Positions 54,135 to 64,000 of a stretch of DNA of 64,000 nucleotides are shown here, piece after piece. Made by a program: the position numbers and the translations under genes. Under the pieces are notes generated by a model. It saw only the letters and a list, made by a program, of their open reading frames with translations, made no database searches and was not told where the DNA came from. Source of the stretch: Cryoendolithus antarcticus (taxonomy: Eukaryota > Ascomycota > Dothideomycetes > Cladosporiales > Cladosporiaceae); assembly GCA_002077065.1 (NCBI GenBank), contig NAJO01000051.1:1-64000 (forward strand), read 5' to 3'. Position 1 is the stretch's first letter; the number at the start of each line of letters is the position of its first letter.

Positions 54135-56239
54135 ATGGGACCAAAGAAACCTCGCGATCCGGATGCATTTCCTACATGGCAATTGACGGTGCTGGGTGAG
54201 TTGATCGGACGCTTGAGAGGAAGCTACTGCATGTATACTGACTATTTCGCTAGCCATATGTCGCTTTTCCGAGCCGATCGCGGTATGTACAAAATGTTGC
54301 ACATATCCTGCACCGCCACGTGTTGGTCGACCTCTGCGCAAGCTCCCAATGGCTCCAGCTGCGCTAGAACGCCACACTACCCGCTGCACCATGCATTGGC
54401 TACGAACATGCCATAGACTCTTCTGCCCTTTGATGCAGCTAGTAATGTCATCGCCGTACACGTCTCGGACACCTTCACGCTCACGTACCACAACAAGCAC
54501 GGCGCAGACCAACATACTGACAATTTGCTCATAGTTCAACTCCATCCTCGCATATGCTTATGCCATGGTAGAGGACCTTCGTGGCACAGCACACGACGCC
54601 AGCTTCTTCGCTGGCCTACTAGTCAGCGGGTATGCCGTCGCTGAGGCTATAACATGTCCATTCTGGGGCATGCTGAGCGATCGATATGGCCGGAAACCCA
54701 TTGTACTTATCGGGCTCGCTGGTGTCGCTGTGTCGAGTCTAATCTTTGGTCTGGCCAAGAGCTACTGGGTTGCGCTGCTAGCTCGATTCGTTGGTGGCGC
54801 ACTCAACGGCAACGTGGCTGTCATGCAGACCATGGTCGCCGAGATGGTCAAGAAGCCTGAACACGAGCGTGAGTTGCTTCACAAAGATGCGAGTGCAGGT
54901 TCAGGTCACTGACAACTCTCACAGCGAAAGCATACGCTGTACAGCCATTCGTCTGGACACTTGGAGGCATCATTGGTTCTGCTATGGGTGGCTTCCTTGC
55001 TCAGCCAACCGTGTTCTATCCTTCGATCTTCCCAGCTGACGGCCTATTCGGCAAGTACCCTTACTTGATGCCGAACATCGTTGCAGTGGTGGTCATTGTA
55101 CTCGCCATCATACAAGGTGCCATCTTTCTCGAAGAGACAAATCCCAACGAGCTCGTAAGCGACGACGACGCTATCGACACTCAAAGCATCATGAGTGAGC
55201 ACACACCCATGCTCCGCGCACCTAGAGCAAGCGTCTCCATGCGACGGAGATCGATGCGTCCCAGCGAGCTTCACTCTGCCAGACCACCACGCCCATCGTT
55301 CGTCGAAGAAGGCTTGCCAGGACCAATGGGTCAGATGTTCGATTTGCGTAGAACGTCATTCGGAACCATGCACTCTCTTCGCCTGCAACCTGCAGAGGTA
55401 GCTAATATCCGTCGGGAAGCGGCAGCCAACAGACCGGCTAGGCCGGTCGTCTCGCGACGTGGTACCAGTCGTGTGGAGGGTGCAGCTTTCAAGGGCACGG
55501 CATTCAACTACACTGTTGTCATGCTAATCGCGGCATTGACGATCATCTCTTACCATTCCATGGCATTCATCTCGATCTTGCCAGTACATCTTCTCGACAA
55601 GCCGCTCACGCCACTCGGCCAGCTGGACATGATCGGCGGGCTTGGCTATACCGTCCACGATGTCGGCATCTACCTGGCCATCAATGGTGTGATCTCGTTA
55701 TTCATCCAGGGCACTATCTTCCCCTTCTTCGTCGACAAGGTCGGCATTTGGAAGTCGCTGGTCTGGATGGTTGTCCTTTTCCCGATACCTTACATGATCA
55801 TGCCCTTCCTCTCAGCACTGCCGTTCACGCAGTTGTTTGTATACCTGGCGCTGGTCCTGCAGAGCTTCTTCGGCATCATCGTATATCCGGTGGCATTGAT
55901 CATGCTGAAGGACGCCACACCCTCGTCGCAAGTCTTGGGCAAGGTCAACGGAGCGGCGATGTCAGCCTGCTGTTTGGCACGAACTGTGTCGCCGCCATTG
56001 GTTGGTGTAAGTCATTGGTCACCGCCTTCTTCAATTTCCACCCACTGACAAGTCAACAGGTCATCTATAGCGCAGGCGGAAGCGCAGCAGCTTGGTTCAG
56101 CTGTGCTGGTGTTGCAGTCCTCGGCATCGCCCAGCTCTTCTTCATCCCACGGAAGAACATGGGTCACGTCGAAGTCGACAGCGCGCTGCTGGCCAAGACT
56201 GACACAGATGGCACCACTGATCATCACGCGGAGGCTTGA
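54135..56239 (+). CDS. MFS transporter (drug:H+ antiporter-like)
   Basis: Five exons, 54135..54195, 54254..54282, 54535..54868, 54925..56006 and 56060..56239, give 561 aa. The 29-nt second exon supplies AICRFSEPIA, joining WQLTVLG to FNSILAYAYAMV. Twelve membrane segments fit, with the MFS motif-A loop GMLSDRYGRKP between the second and third. The central cytosolic loop (about 225-340) is long, Arg/Pro/Ser-rich and carries many basic residues. The type resembles the fungal 'CRFAEPI' group (yeast YCR023C-like), whose substrates are not known. Intron 2 is 252 nt, far longer than the others here. The last intron is phase 0 (PLVG|VIYSAGG). Confidence 0.88.
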
Positions 56240-57002
56240 AATAGCAACTTGCATCGACGGCAGAAGGAATTGTACAGCATCAGAGGAATTTGAGGGTTGT
56301 CCGTAAGGGTATGGCGTTGCATGTTGGACTGTGCGTTCGGGCGAGCGTGTGTATTGGCATAGCGGTCGGGCGTGGGCACTTTCTAGGGAGCTAGGAGTGG
56401 CATACAGTATTATTATAGATCGTGAAGGGCATCGTTTGCATGTTCGTGGTTCGGAGTCTGTGTAAGCGGATGCGGTTGTTCACCGTAAACCCCAAGAGCT
56501 CCAATCAACTAGGAACGAATTCAATGCCTCTCTTCACCGTCGTCAGGGCTTCCGGTCCCATAATTGACCTGAGTCGAAGCGATTCCTATTACTGTAGATG
56601 TGTGTTGCTGCGACTCGTTACTCAGCCCATCCGAAGTCAATTGGTAAGCTCAATGCCTCGCTTCATCTAATAATCCCCATCCCACTTCTGCACCTTCACG
56701 GGATCGATTCCATACTCGCCCCTCCAGCTCCATAGATGCAATTGCGTGTTCATCAACCAAGGTTTAGCCACGCCTGTGTAAAGTCGATGACCTCCGATAT
56801 TTGCTCACTAACATTGTTGACTGTACTCCACAGGCGTCTATAGGCAGCCTTCTCAATGAATTGAAGCCACGACAACCATTGACCACGACTTGACCGACAA
56901 AAGCAATCTCGTGCCTCATCGACCTCTGGCCTGGCGAAGCGACGCTGTCTATCTCGCAATCCCTGACATTGTTCACCACACAACATCTAGAGTCGATAGA
57001 GG
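56240..57002. other. intergenic, no gene seen
   Basis: This 763-nt stretch holds the MFS 3' flank and the esterase promoter. Nothing else can be supported. Confidence 0.5.
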
Positions 57003-58388
57003 ATGCCCGGGTCTCACGGTCCACGGCTCACCATGGAGAGCATACGGCACCATGTCAGCCGCTGGAGTCAGCAAGATCTATCAACGCTGGCAAAGACCGC
57101 TCTGGTCCGTCTGCCTCGTGCTGTGCCCATGGACGCACTGCGGATCACGTCTAGAGAAGGCCCACAGCCCTTTCGCTTGGATCTGCCGTCCAGACAAGCT
57201 GGCAGGACGATACCGCTGTATGTTTTCATTCCACCGACGACCTTTCCGAGTCCAGAATCAGGCGAGTCGACCCCTGACCTCGGCTCGTACCCAGTAGTGA
57301 TGGACTACCATGGCGGTGGCTTCTATCTCGGAAGCTGTCTAGAGCAGGCACCATTCTGCGCAAGGCTATGTCGAGAGTTGAAGGCTGTAGTGATAAGTGT
57401 CGACTATCGCATGGCACCGCTGGACAAGTTCCCCGCGGCGATCGAGGATGCCGATGATGCTGTGAGAGCGCTCCTGGACACAACTTATACTCCCGGGTAT
57501 CAGGCACTCAGAGACGGTATCGCAGAATTCTTCCGAGCACACTGGTTCGCCGCACTACAAGCCAAAGCCACGAAGGACGAGCGGCGCGTAGATAGGGTGC
57601 CCACACCACCGCCTCTGAACATCAATCTCGACACAACCAAGATTGCTTTCAGCGGCGCGAGCAGCGGCGGCAACATTGCTCTCAACGTGGGCATGCACGT
57701 ACCAGCCGACTTGGGCTTTCCAGACTGGCCATCGCCGATCCCTCGAGACTACTCTCACCCCGTAGCTTTACTGCTACTCTACCCTGCGTTAGATCTGCGA
57801 CAGCTTCCCAGCGAACGCACGCGACATGAGAGAATGCCTGCCGTGAAGCCTCGTAAACCTGGAAAGCAATCTCTGGATGATCATCTAGCCTCTACTTACG
57901 TCTCTCGGGAACTTGCGGCGCATGGCCGCGCTTCTCCCGGGCTTCTAGACATAGCGACGCAGCTACACCCCCGGGCGAAGATCTTACTCATACTATCTGG
58001 TCTTGACACACTGTGGGAGCAGTCCGAGGCCTGGGATGCGAAGGTGCGAGCCGAAGGCCGCGGAGCGGATCTCAAGACCATGCGGTACGCGGACCGGAAG
58101 CACGGCTGGACTACTTTTCCAGAGGTTGCGCTTAATAAAGAGGAGAGGAGGACCAGGCTCGAGGTGCTAGACGAGTGCGTGAAGTTCACGAGTCTGACGT
58201 GGGCGGGACGGGACGCCGTTGGAGTCATGGAGAGGGAAGATGGAGATAATGTGAATGCGCAGGGCAAGGAGAAGGTGAGCTTCGAGAAGGCGCGAGTTGA
58301 TCAGGAGGGTGATGATGTGAGTGTTGATAGCCGTGATGGAGATGAGCAAGAAGGTAGAGATGAGATCGTGCATCCGGTCACTGTCTAG
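57003..58388 (+). CDS. HSL-family alpha/beta-hydrolase (esterase/lipase)
   Basis: A single exon codes for 461 aa from ATG 57003; ATG 57033 is an alternative. The oxyanion-hole motif HGGGFYLGS (from about 103) and the nucleophile elbow GASSGGN define the hormone-sensitive-lipase family. The acid and His of the triad are probably in LSGLDTLWEQ and RKHGWTTFP. There is no signal peptide, so the enzyme is likely cytosolic. Beyond the fold the last 60 residues form an acidic, Asp/Glu-rich tail (for example QEGDDVSVDSRDGDEQEGRDE). Substrate is unknown; short-chain esters or lactones are typical. The active site is intact, unlike the decayed hydrolase 9 kb upstream, which belongs to another subfamily. 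Confidence 0.9.
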   Translation: MPGSHGPRLTMESIRHHVSRWSQQDLSTLAKTALVRLPRAVPMDALRITSREGPQPFRLDLPSRQAGRTIPLYVFIPPTTFPSPESGESTPDLGSYPVVMDYHGGGFYLGSCLEQAPFCARLCRELKAVVISVDYRMAPLDKFPAAIEDADDAVRALLDTTYTPGYQALRDGIAEFFRAHWFAALQAKATKDERRVDRVPTPPPLNINLDTTKIAFSGASSGGNIALNVGMHVPADLGFPDWPSPIPRDYSHPVALLLLYPALDLRQLPSERTRHERMPAVKPRKPGKQSLDDHLASTYVSRELAAHGRASPGLLDIATQLHPRAKILLILSGLDTLWEQSEAWDAKVRAEGRGADLKTMRYADRKHGWTTFPEVALNKEERRTRLEVLDECVKFTSLTWAGRDAVGVMEREDGDNVNAQGKEKVSFEKARVDQEGDDVSVDSRDGDEQEGRDEIVHPVTV

Positions 58389-58879
58389 ATCGATCAGAAG
58401 TGTGTCTTGATTAGCCGGACTGTCAAGTCGCGTTCTCCCACTGCTCTTATAGACCGTCTCGCGGCGGATTAGGGACTGCAACTAGTTTTCGGAAATGGTA
58501 TTCACGTAACAGCGGCAATCTGCCAGAGATTTGCATCGTACATCGCCGTCACACTGTCCACACCGATCTCGTGAATTAGCAGTACTGCTGCACGGTGATC
58601 CAATTCGGCACGCTGCTCTATACTATGGGCGGGAGGAAATACTGAAGCACCTACCTTTTGCGTCGTCCACCTTTAAGGTCATTGCGGATTACGTATGCCC
58701 TGGTGAGAGAACTCAAACGGCTTGTGGCCCGCAAGCCATGAATACATTGCAGTACCCAAAATGCCGCCTGGGCTGATCTCCGGAACCCCCAGCCTGCAAT
58801 GCCGTGACTATTGTATATCGGTCTCATTCTCGATTTCTCTCCATTTGCCCACCTCATCAATTACACCGCATGGCTAAGT
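58389..58879. other. convergent intergenic region
   Basis: This 491-nt stretch lies between the 3' ends of the esterase and the LPMO. No feature can be supported. Confidence 0.5.
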
Positions 58880-60361
58880 TCACATCGACGATAGTCGAGT
58901 CCTGCGGCCCTTGACACGTCCATTCCACTGACCCCAGCGGCTACCCATGCCCTTAGGACCGCCCCATCGCGTACCTGCGCCGGCGGGAGGTGCCATCGGA
59001 GCGGGAGGCGTGGAGCCGGAGCCAGAGGTGACTAGAGGGGAGCCAGTCGTTGTGCCTGTGGAGGAGTCGCCGGCAGCAGAGCCAGTGGAACCCGAGATGC
59101 TGCCCCAGGGCGTAGTACCGATGGAGCCACCAGTGGAGGCGGCAGAGTCGCCACCAGCTGTTGTGTCAGTGGTTGAGTCAGAACCAGTGGAGGGCTCGGC
59201 ACCAGTCTCGTAGCCAGTCGATGATCCGGACGCGACGTCGGAGCCAGTAGCGCTATCACCAGTGCTCGCATCAGAGGAGTCTGTCGTGGAGCTGTCAGTG
59301 GTGGATTCGGTAGGGCCACTGGCATCAGAGCCAGCGGAAGCCTCAGCCCCAGTATCGGTCTCGTTGCCAGTCGAGGCATCCGAGCCAGTCGAAGAAGCCG
59401 CAGCAGTCTCAACGCCAGTGGTAGACCCTGATGAGGTCTCAGCACCAGTGCTGCCTCCAGTCGTAGGCTCAGCGTCAGAGCCAGTCGTCTCGATCTCGGT
59501 CGAAGCAGACGAGGCGCCGGACGACGAGGCGCCGCCACTCCAGACCGCGGGACCCGGCATGACGTACTTCACGGGATTGTTGGTCCACTTGTTCCACGCG
59601 ATGCCTACATCGTCCGCCTTGTAGAGCCCGGGGATCTTGACGAGAGGAGAGGGCGAGCCGGAGCCGCCGCCGGAGACGCGGAGTTGGGCGCATTCTGGGA
59701 GGTGTCAGTAGGCCGCTCGTGGGAAGGTCAAGGGTGTTAAGAGCGTACCCATGTAGAACTGCGCCTTGCCAACATGCGCCTCGTGAAGACCGATATGCTC
59801 AGGCTGTAGTCACAATCAGTATTCGTACCTAACAAGTTCGCATCAATCTCGACCACGACTCACTCTCACAAGATACTCCCCACTTGGCGTATCAGCCGGA
59901 ATCGTAAACTCAATCCGATCCTTCTGCCAACTCGCCCAATCCGTATCCGTAGTCCCATCCCCACTAACAATCCCACTCTCAAACACCTTGAACCAATCCC
60001 CCTCGCCGCCATAACTAGCCACATCCCCTCCCGTAGCCTTACTCATGTACACAAAGGCCGGCCCGGGGTGCTCAATAAACTCATTGAACATCAACTTGAA
60101 CCCCACCTTATCCCCAGCCTTGACATCGTAGGTCTTGGACGCCGCGTTCTGGGCGCCGACGTTGCAGATTGCCCCTGGGGAGTTTACGGCGTCGGCGGTG
60201 AAGGAGGGCATGTAGGTGTTTGTGTTTTTGCGGATGTAGGTGTAGTCTGAGCCGACGGCGGCGCCGTTGACGATCAGTTGGGAGAAGATGTAGTGGGCGT
60301 TGATGGGGGAGGGGCCTGCCAGCAGCGCTGTGGTGAGGAGGTTGGTGGTGGGGGTGAACAT
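58880..60361 (-). CDS. AA9 lytic polysaccharide monooxygenase with Ser/Thr/Gly-rich tail
   Basis: Exons complement(59864..60361, 59749..59803, 58880..59694) give 455 aa. The signal peptide (MFTPTTNLLTTALLAGPSPINA) is cut before His23, so the mature protein starts HYIFSQL with the N-terminal His of the copper brace. The second copper His is in EFIEHPGPAFVYM. The HIGLHEAHVGKAQFYMECAQ block, across two exons, carries the axial Tyr and its partners. AA9 enzymes cleave cellulose and related glucans oxidatively. After the catalytic domain (about residue 245) comes a 150-residue low-complexity stretch of Thr/Gly/Ser/Glu/Ala repeats, then a Pro/Gly/Trp/Arg-rich end. There is no CBM1. Confidence 0.9.
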
Positions 60362-61061
60362 CTCTGCGTTGGGTTGAGAGGGGTGCGAGACGGTGGAGTG
60401 AGATGTAAGAGAGCGGAAGCGCCTGTACTGGGGCCGCTGAGAAGAAGAAAATGAACGAATGGCTGTCTGGTAGGGAGGTATGTAATTGTGTGGCAGAGAG
60501 AGGATATATAGAAGTGCTGTCGACCTACCTACCATTGCGACTCCATTGTGCTGTTTGACTGGGCGTATGGACTTGACAGCGCTGGGCGTGAGGTCTTGAT
60601 GAGCATCGCAACAGTACAGCCACCCGAGTCATGCACACTTACGGCATGGAATGGTGTTCCTGTGTGGGCGACAGCGCTGCCATCTATGTCTTTCGGCGTC
60701 CATGTGGCTCGTGTGCAGTGATACTGTGGTAGTAGTAATCAGTCTGTAGCAGTAGTACGGCTTGGACGTTGCAGCCAAGCTCATCGGTAGCTGAAGCCAG
60801 ACTTGGCGTGGTTTCAGGGCACGAACTGCCATGTCCCCGTACTGTGCTGGCGAGTACGACCGAAACATGCCATCGGGGACTCCAAATAATGAAGACACTG
60901 TATCGGCGGAAGAAGTGGATGACTTGGTGGCTTGCATCGCGTAAACGAGCGTTTACTCGAGCGCAATTTCATGGGGTGCTCCCAGACACTTGAAGCAAGA
61001 TCTGCGTCGGCGTGTCTTCGGTCTGTCCTGTCATGTCGTTGCGCCGTGAGGTAAGGAGGGC
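60362..61061. other. LPMO upstream region
   Basis: This 700-nt region includes the LPMO promoter and the 3' flank of the lipocalin-like gene. Apart from the TATA box at 60505, nothing can be supported. Confidence 0.5.
60505..60510 (-). promoter_or_regulatory. TATA box of the LPMO gene
   Basis: A TATATA element lies 144 nt upstream of the LPMO ATG at 60361, in the right region for a fungal gene under strong regulation. Confidence 0.55.
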
Positions 61062-61585
61062 TTACTCTATCTTCTCCCAGATCAACACACCCTTGCCCAT
61101 CTTGCCATCCTGCAAGCAAAAGTCAGCGGCCAACGCCTCAACCGTTCCCACAGCTCGGTACTCACAGGTAGCGGAAACTCCCTCGCCGGACTCAACTCCA
61201 TGAAATCCTTCCCACCCTCCTCCCAATACCTCAACCTCCTCTCCTCAAAGCCTCCAACAGGATGCCTGTCGCTCCCAATGTCGACCTTGGTCTTCCATCC
61301 CAACCCCTCAGCATCTTTAAACATAGTCAAGTAGCCGCAGTAGCCAGTCAATACTGTCTCCGCAACAGGCACCGTGTCTGCATCCTTTGATGCTGATGCT
61401 GTCTTGGGCGTAGCGAGATGTGCGGATAGGTAGCCTGATGGCGAGACTTGTACGCGGGCTAAAGGGTCAGAGCCCATCGGGTAGCCGAGGATTTGGTTGT
61501 TGTCGTTGACGTCTAGGATCTCGAAGGATATGCATTTCCAGAGTCCGACAATGGAGGGGCCATGTGTCTTCCATAGGTCGGCCAT
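61062..61585 (-). CDS. lipocalin-like domain protein
   Basis: Exons complement(61166..61585) and complement(61062..61109) give 155 aa. The 56-nt intron is phase 0 with a CTGAC branch; the last exon codes DGKMGKGVLIWEKIE. The opening IVGLWKCISFEILD and the block YLSAHLATP ... GYCGYLTMF match the lipocalin-like domain family of fungi and bacteria. The strand pattern (VLTGYCGYL, FEERRLRYWEE, VLIWEKI) fits an eight-strand barrel. No signal peptide is seen. Some members sit in biosynthetic clusters and bind or isomerise small ligands; no such cluster is here. Function is therefore open. Confidence 0.8.
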
Positions 61586-61957
61586 GAGGAGGTGGCCCAG
61601 ACGGGTGGAGTCTTCTAGGTGCGAGGGAGAATGTGCTGACTTTCGACTGTCGAAGAGGGCGCCAAACTTATTGTCAAGCAGAGTAGATGTGCTGAGTTCC
61701 AGCGACCTCGATCTATCACTGAGGAAGGATTGCGTGCCTGTATTCGTACATGTATCATTGGCCCGCTCGTTGACGAGGTCGAAAGCGCGGACATTCGATG
61801 ACGTCCGTCCGAAAGCTCGTGGTCAGGTTGTGCTGTGCTTGCAGAAACTCTGCGCTGTACACCTAAGCGCTTTGTCAACTTCTGGACATTGCCTTGTCAA
61901 CGCAGTGGCTGATGTGTGCGCGGCATGTCTCGAATATGAATCGAGTCGAAGTACCGT
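61586..61957. other. short intergenic region
   Basis: This 372-nt stretch lies upstream of the lipocalin-like gene and downstream of RPP1. Nothing can be supported. Confidence 0.5.
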
Positions 61958-62993
61958 TCAGCCAGTAACAACAGCGTCGCTCTGTTCCTTCTCTCTGGCC
62001 TCGGCTGCCATCTTCTCCAGCTTCGCGCGCTTCTTCATCTGCGTCTTGCTCAATGGCTTCCCTCCGCCGTTAAATGCACCGGCTGCAGCTTCAGTCTCGG
62101 CTTTCCGCTTCGTCCCAGCAATCGCATCAACCTTTCCGTTCAGTGTCGCTTTACTAGGCATCCCTTGCTTCGCGGCAGTAGCTCCTTTCTCGTTCACAAC
62201 AGTCTTGACGGTCTCCGGAGGCTTCTCCCCGCCATACACCACATTTAGCGTGCCCCTCCACCCCGTTCTCTTCAATTGCGCACTCACCACAGCACTCCGC
62301 GCTTCCTTCGTGACCGCCTCAAACCCTCTCTCCTGTCCCAGTCCCCACACAGCAGCTAGATTGACAGCATCCCACGGTCCTCGCAGCCCCATCGCGCTCT
62401 TAGCCTCCGAGCTGATCACTAGTCCCCTGCCCCTCGTAGCCCTAACAATCTGACTCACATTGCCGATCAGATTCCGCATCGCCTGACTGTCTCCCATCAT
62501 ACCCTGTGAGTAGCAGATCTCAATCTTCTTTCCAGCTTTGATGGCTTCCATGAGCATCTTATGCTTGAAGTGGAACGGATGCCGGATAGAGAGGTCAAGG
62601 GAGATGATGTCGCAGTCCAGGCTTGAGCAAGCTAATTGGAGGGACTTCTCATCCGTGGGTCGGAGGGCAAGGATGTCGTAGTGCGACGCGAGGGCGAGTA
62701 GGCGGGCGTTTTGGTGGGTCTCAGTCAGATGGAGGGTGCAGCGGGTGAGGATCTGGAGGGTCCGAGGGAGGTCTTTGAAGAGGAGAGGGGAGGGTATGGC
62801 GCAGGCCTGGAGTTGGTCAGTGTTGATCACAAGTCCAAGATTGGGATGTCGCGTGTACGATCTCATTTGGCAGCTTGCCGGTGATGCTATGGTTCAGGGC
62901 GATGACATTGAAGCCCAGCTCGTGGCTGAAGTGGAGGGTTCGAGCAAGGCCAGCATCGGTGGGCGAGTAGGGGAGATTCAAGTCGTAGAACAT
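61958..62993 (-). CDS. RPP1: RNase P/MRP protein subunit Rpp1/Rpp30
   Basis: Exons complement(62859..62993) and complement(61958..62806) give 327 aa. The 52-nt intron is phase 0 and joins GKLPNEI to ACAIPSPLLF; its branch is CACTGAC. The TIM-barrel-like fold shows as MFYDLNLPYS, GFNVIALNHSITG, the RCTLHLTE strand, YDILALRPTDEK, CDIISLDLS and KKIEICYSQGM. Rpp1 (human Rpp30) is a core protein of the RNase P and MRP ribonucleoproteins that process tRNA and rRNA precursors. The C-terminus is basic and Lys-rich (KTQMKKRAKLEK), as in fungal members. The gene shares a 441-nt promoter region with CK2 alpha. Confidence 0.93.
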
Positions 62994-63434
62994 TGCTGCC
63001 TTGAACTGGACTGCAGCGAGTCCTGGGTCTGCTATCGAAAGTCCAACATCCCTGATCAGGTCGAGGACGCTCCGGCATGTGACTGCCACTTTGTCGCGAG
63101 ATATAAGCTTAGCTGCCCCGGATCTAGCCGACACTCTATCTGCAAGCCTCATCATCAAGCTTCACTCACACTCGGCCCCACTATGAGACCAGCCCACGCG
63201 CAACGACATCACATCCAAATGAGGAAGGACTTGAATACGCAGCATACCTTGCATTGGAATAGACTGGGCGTACCCACAACACTGCTCCCGATCGATTGAC
63301 ACTCGACAAGCCACGTCAGCTCATTGCCGACGATATCAATCCTGCCTGGAACGTCACTCGTCCCAGCCCACTAGGGCATAGAGGGTCGTATCGCCAGCGC
63401 GGAGGAGGCACGAATCAGTCCAATCTCGCCCAGC
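62994..63434. promoter_or_regulatory. shared promoter region, RPP1 / CK2 alpha
   Basis: This 441-nt region separates divergent starts of two essential-type genes. The RPP1 frame remains open upstream to 63158, but the conserved start MFYDLNL fixes the real start at 62993. Confidence 0.5.
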
Positions 63435-64000
63435 ATGGCGCGAGTGTACGCAGATGTCAACCAACAGATGCCCCGCGCATACTGGGACTATGACAGCGTG
63501 AACATTAGCTGGGGCGTGTTGGAGAACTACGAGGTCGTCAGGAAGATCGGTATGTACAATTTTACGCTGTCCAAGAAGCGGTGGAGCGCGGCGGTGGTCT
63601 GGGATCTCGCGTAGCGGGCGCAGATCAGCATCACTTCGTCACGTCACATCAGCGTGCTGACAACACCAGGCCGCGGCAAATACTCCGAAGTCTTCGAAGG
63701 CATAAACATAGTAAACTACCAGAAATGCGTCATCAAAGTCCTCAAACCCGTCAAAAAGAAGAAGATCAAGCGCGAAATCAAGATCCTGCAGAACCTCTCC
63801 GGCGGCCCAAACATCGTCGCCCTCTTGGATGTAGTCCGGGACGCGCAATCCAAAACTCCCAGCCTAATCTTCGAGCACGTCAACAACACAGACTTCCGCA
63901 CGCTCTATCCCAAATTCACCGACCTAGACGTACGGTTCTACATCCACGAGCTGCTGAAAGCGCTAGACTTCTGCCATTCGAAGGGCATCATGCATCGGGA
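63435..64000 (+). CDS. CKA1: casein kinase 2 catalytic subunit alpha (partial, cut by window end)
   Basis: Exon 1 is 63435..63549; exon 2 begins at 63670 and runs off the window. The junction splits G|GC and gives [15 protein letters not shown]. The start [19 protein letters not shown] is characteristic of CK2 alpha. The basic cluster [17 protein letters not shown] (which binds substrate and CK2 beta), [15 protein letters not shown] and the beginning of the catalytic loop (HSKGIMHR) are visible. About 149 residues are present. CK2 is a constitutively active Ser/Thr kinase of nucleus and cytosol. The sequence stops within the HRD motif, so the rest, including the DWG motif, is not seen. Confidence 0.94.

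Noticed and set aside
1..64000. tRNA, rRNA, CRISPR arrays, complete transposons
   Set aside because: I looked for T-loop-like motifs, repeated spacers and terminal repeats around transposase genes and found none I could defend by eye; a tRNA scan would be decisive.

Overview
This window looks like chromosomal DNA of a filamentous ascomycete (Pezizomycotina, most likely Dothideomycetes). The genes are compact and sit on both strands. Introns are mostly 45-110 nt, with GT-AG ends and CTAAC/CTGAC-type branch sites. The gene set is typically fungal: WSC proteins, an AA9 polysaccharide monooxygenase, a fungal vezatin, Ntr2 and a Ycp4/Pst2-type flavodoxin. The lineage is inferred from gene content and codon style, not from a database search. 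Gene models were spliced by hand; exon junctions were accepted when the phase closed and the reconstructed protein matched a known family. I saw no tRNA, rRNA, CRISPR array or intact transposon.

Layout. 0-9.5 kb: Cmc2, an Aro8-type aminotransferase, a long gap with a 94-nt hairpin-forming inverted repeat, a CLIP-170-like protein, an APH-fold kinase and a TMEM14 protein. 9.7-15.1 kb: Ntr2, then a divergent pair of CCCH zinc-finger genes (CUE/CCCH/Smr protein and Yth1/CPSF30). 15.6-21.1 kb: a secreted protein with six WSC domains and a cytochrome P450. 21.6-33.2 kb: sorting nexin 4, an AT-hook coiled-coil protein, eIF4A, an F-box/JmjC protein, a FAHD1-like hydrolase, EMC6 and a conserved-looking helical protein. 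35.3-46.2 kb: the flavodoxin with a candidate stop-codon readthrough extension, an SRRM1-like PWI/RS protein, a DUF3807-like protein, an FABP-like protein, TFIIS, a CaM-kinase, a small unknown gene and a DUF1295 membrane protein. 46.7-53.1 kb: a broken alpha/beta-hydrolase pseudogene, vezatin, a hAT-derived double BED-finger protein and GPATCH11. 54.1-64 kb: an MFS transporter, an HSL-type esterase, an AA9 LPMO, a lipocalin-like protein, the RNase P/MRP subunit Rpp1, and the start of casein kinase 2 alpha, which runs off the end.

The genes do not form an evident biosynthetic cluster; most are housekeeping, with RNA-processing functions well represented. The most striking feature is at 36030: the flavodoxin-like quinone reductase ends in TGA CTA, a known readthrough context. 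The same frame stays open for 68 more codons and finishes in Cys-Ala-Val-Ile, a CAAX prenylation signature. This suggests a soluble protein and a membrane-anchored isoform made from one mRNA. Other notable items are several micro-exons (3, 7, 8, 8 and 11 nt), the near-perfect inverted repeat, the decayed hydrolase and the domesticated transposase fragment.
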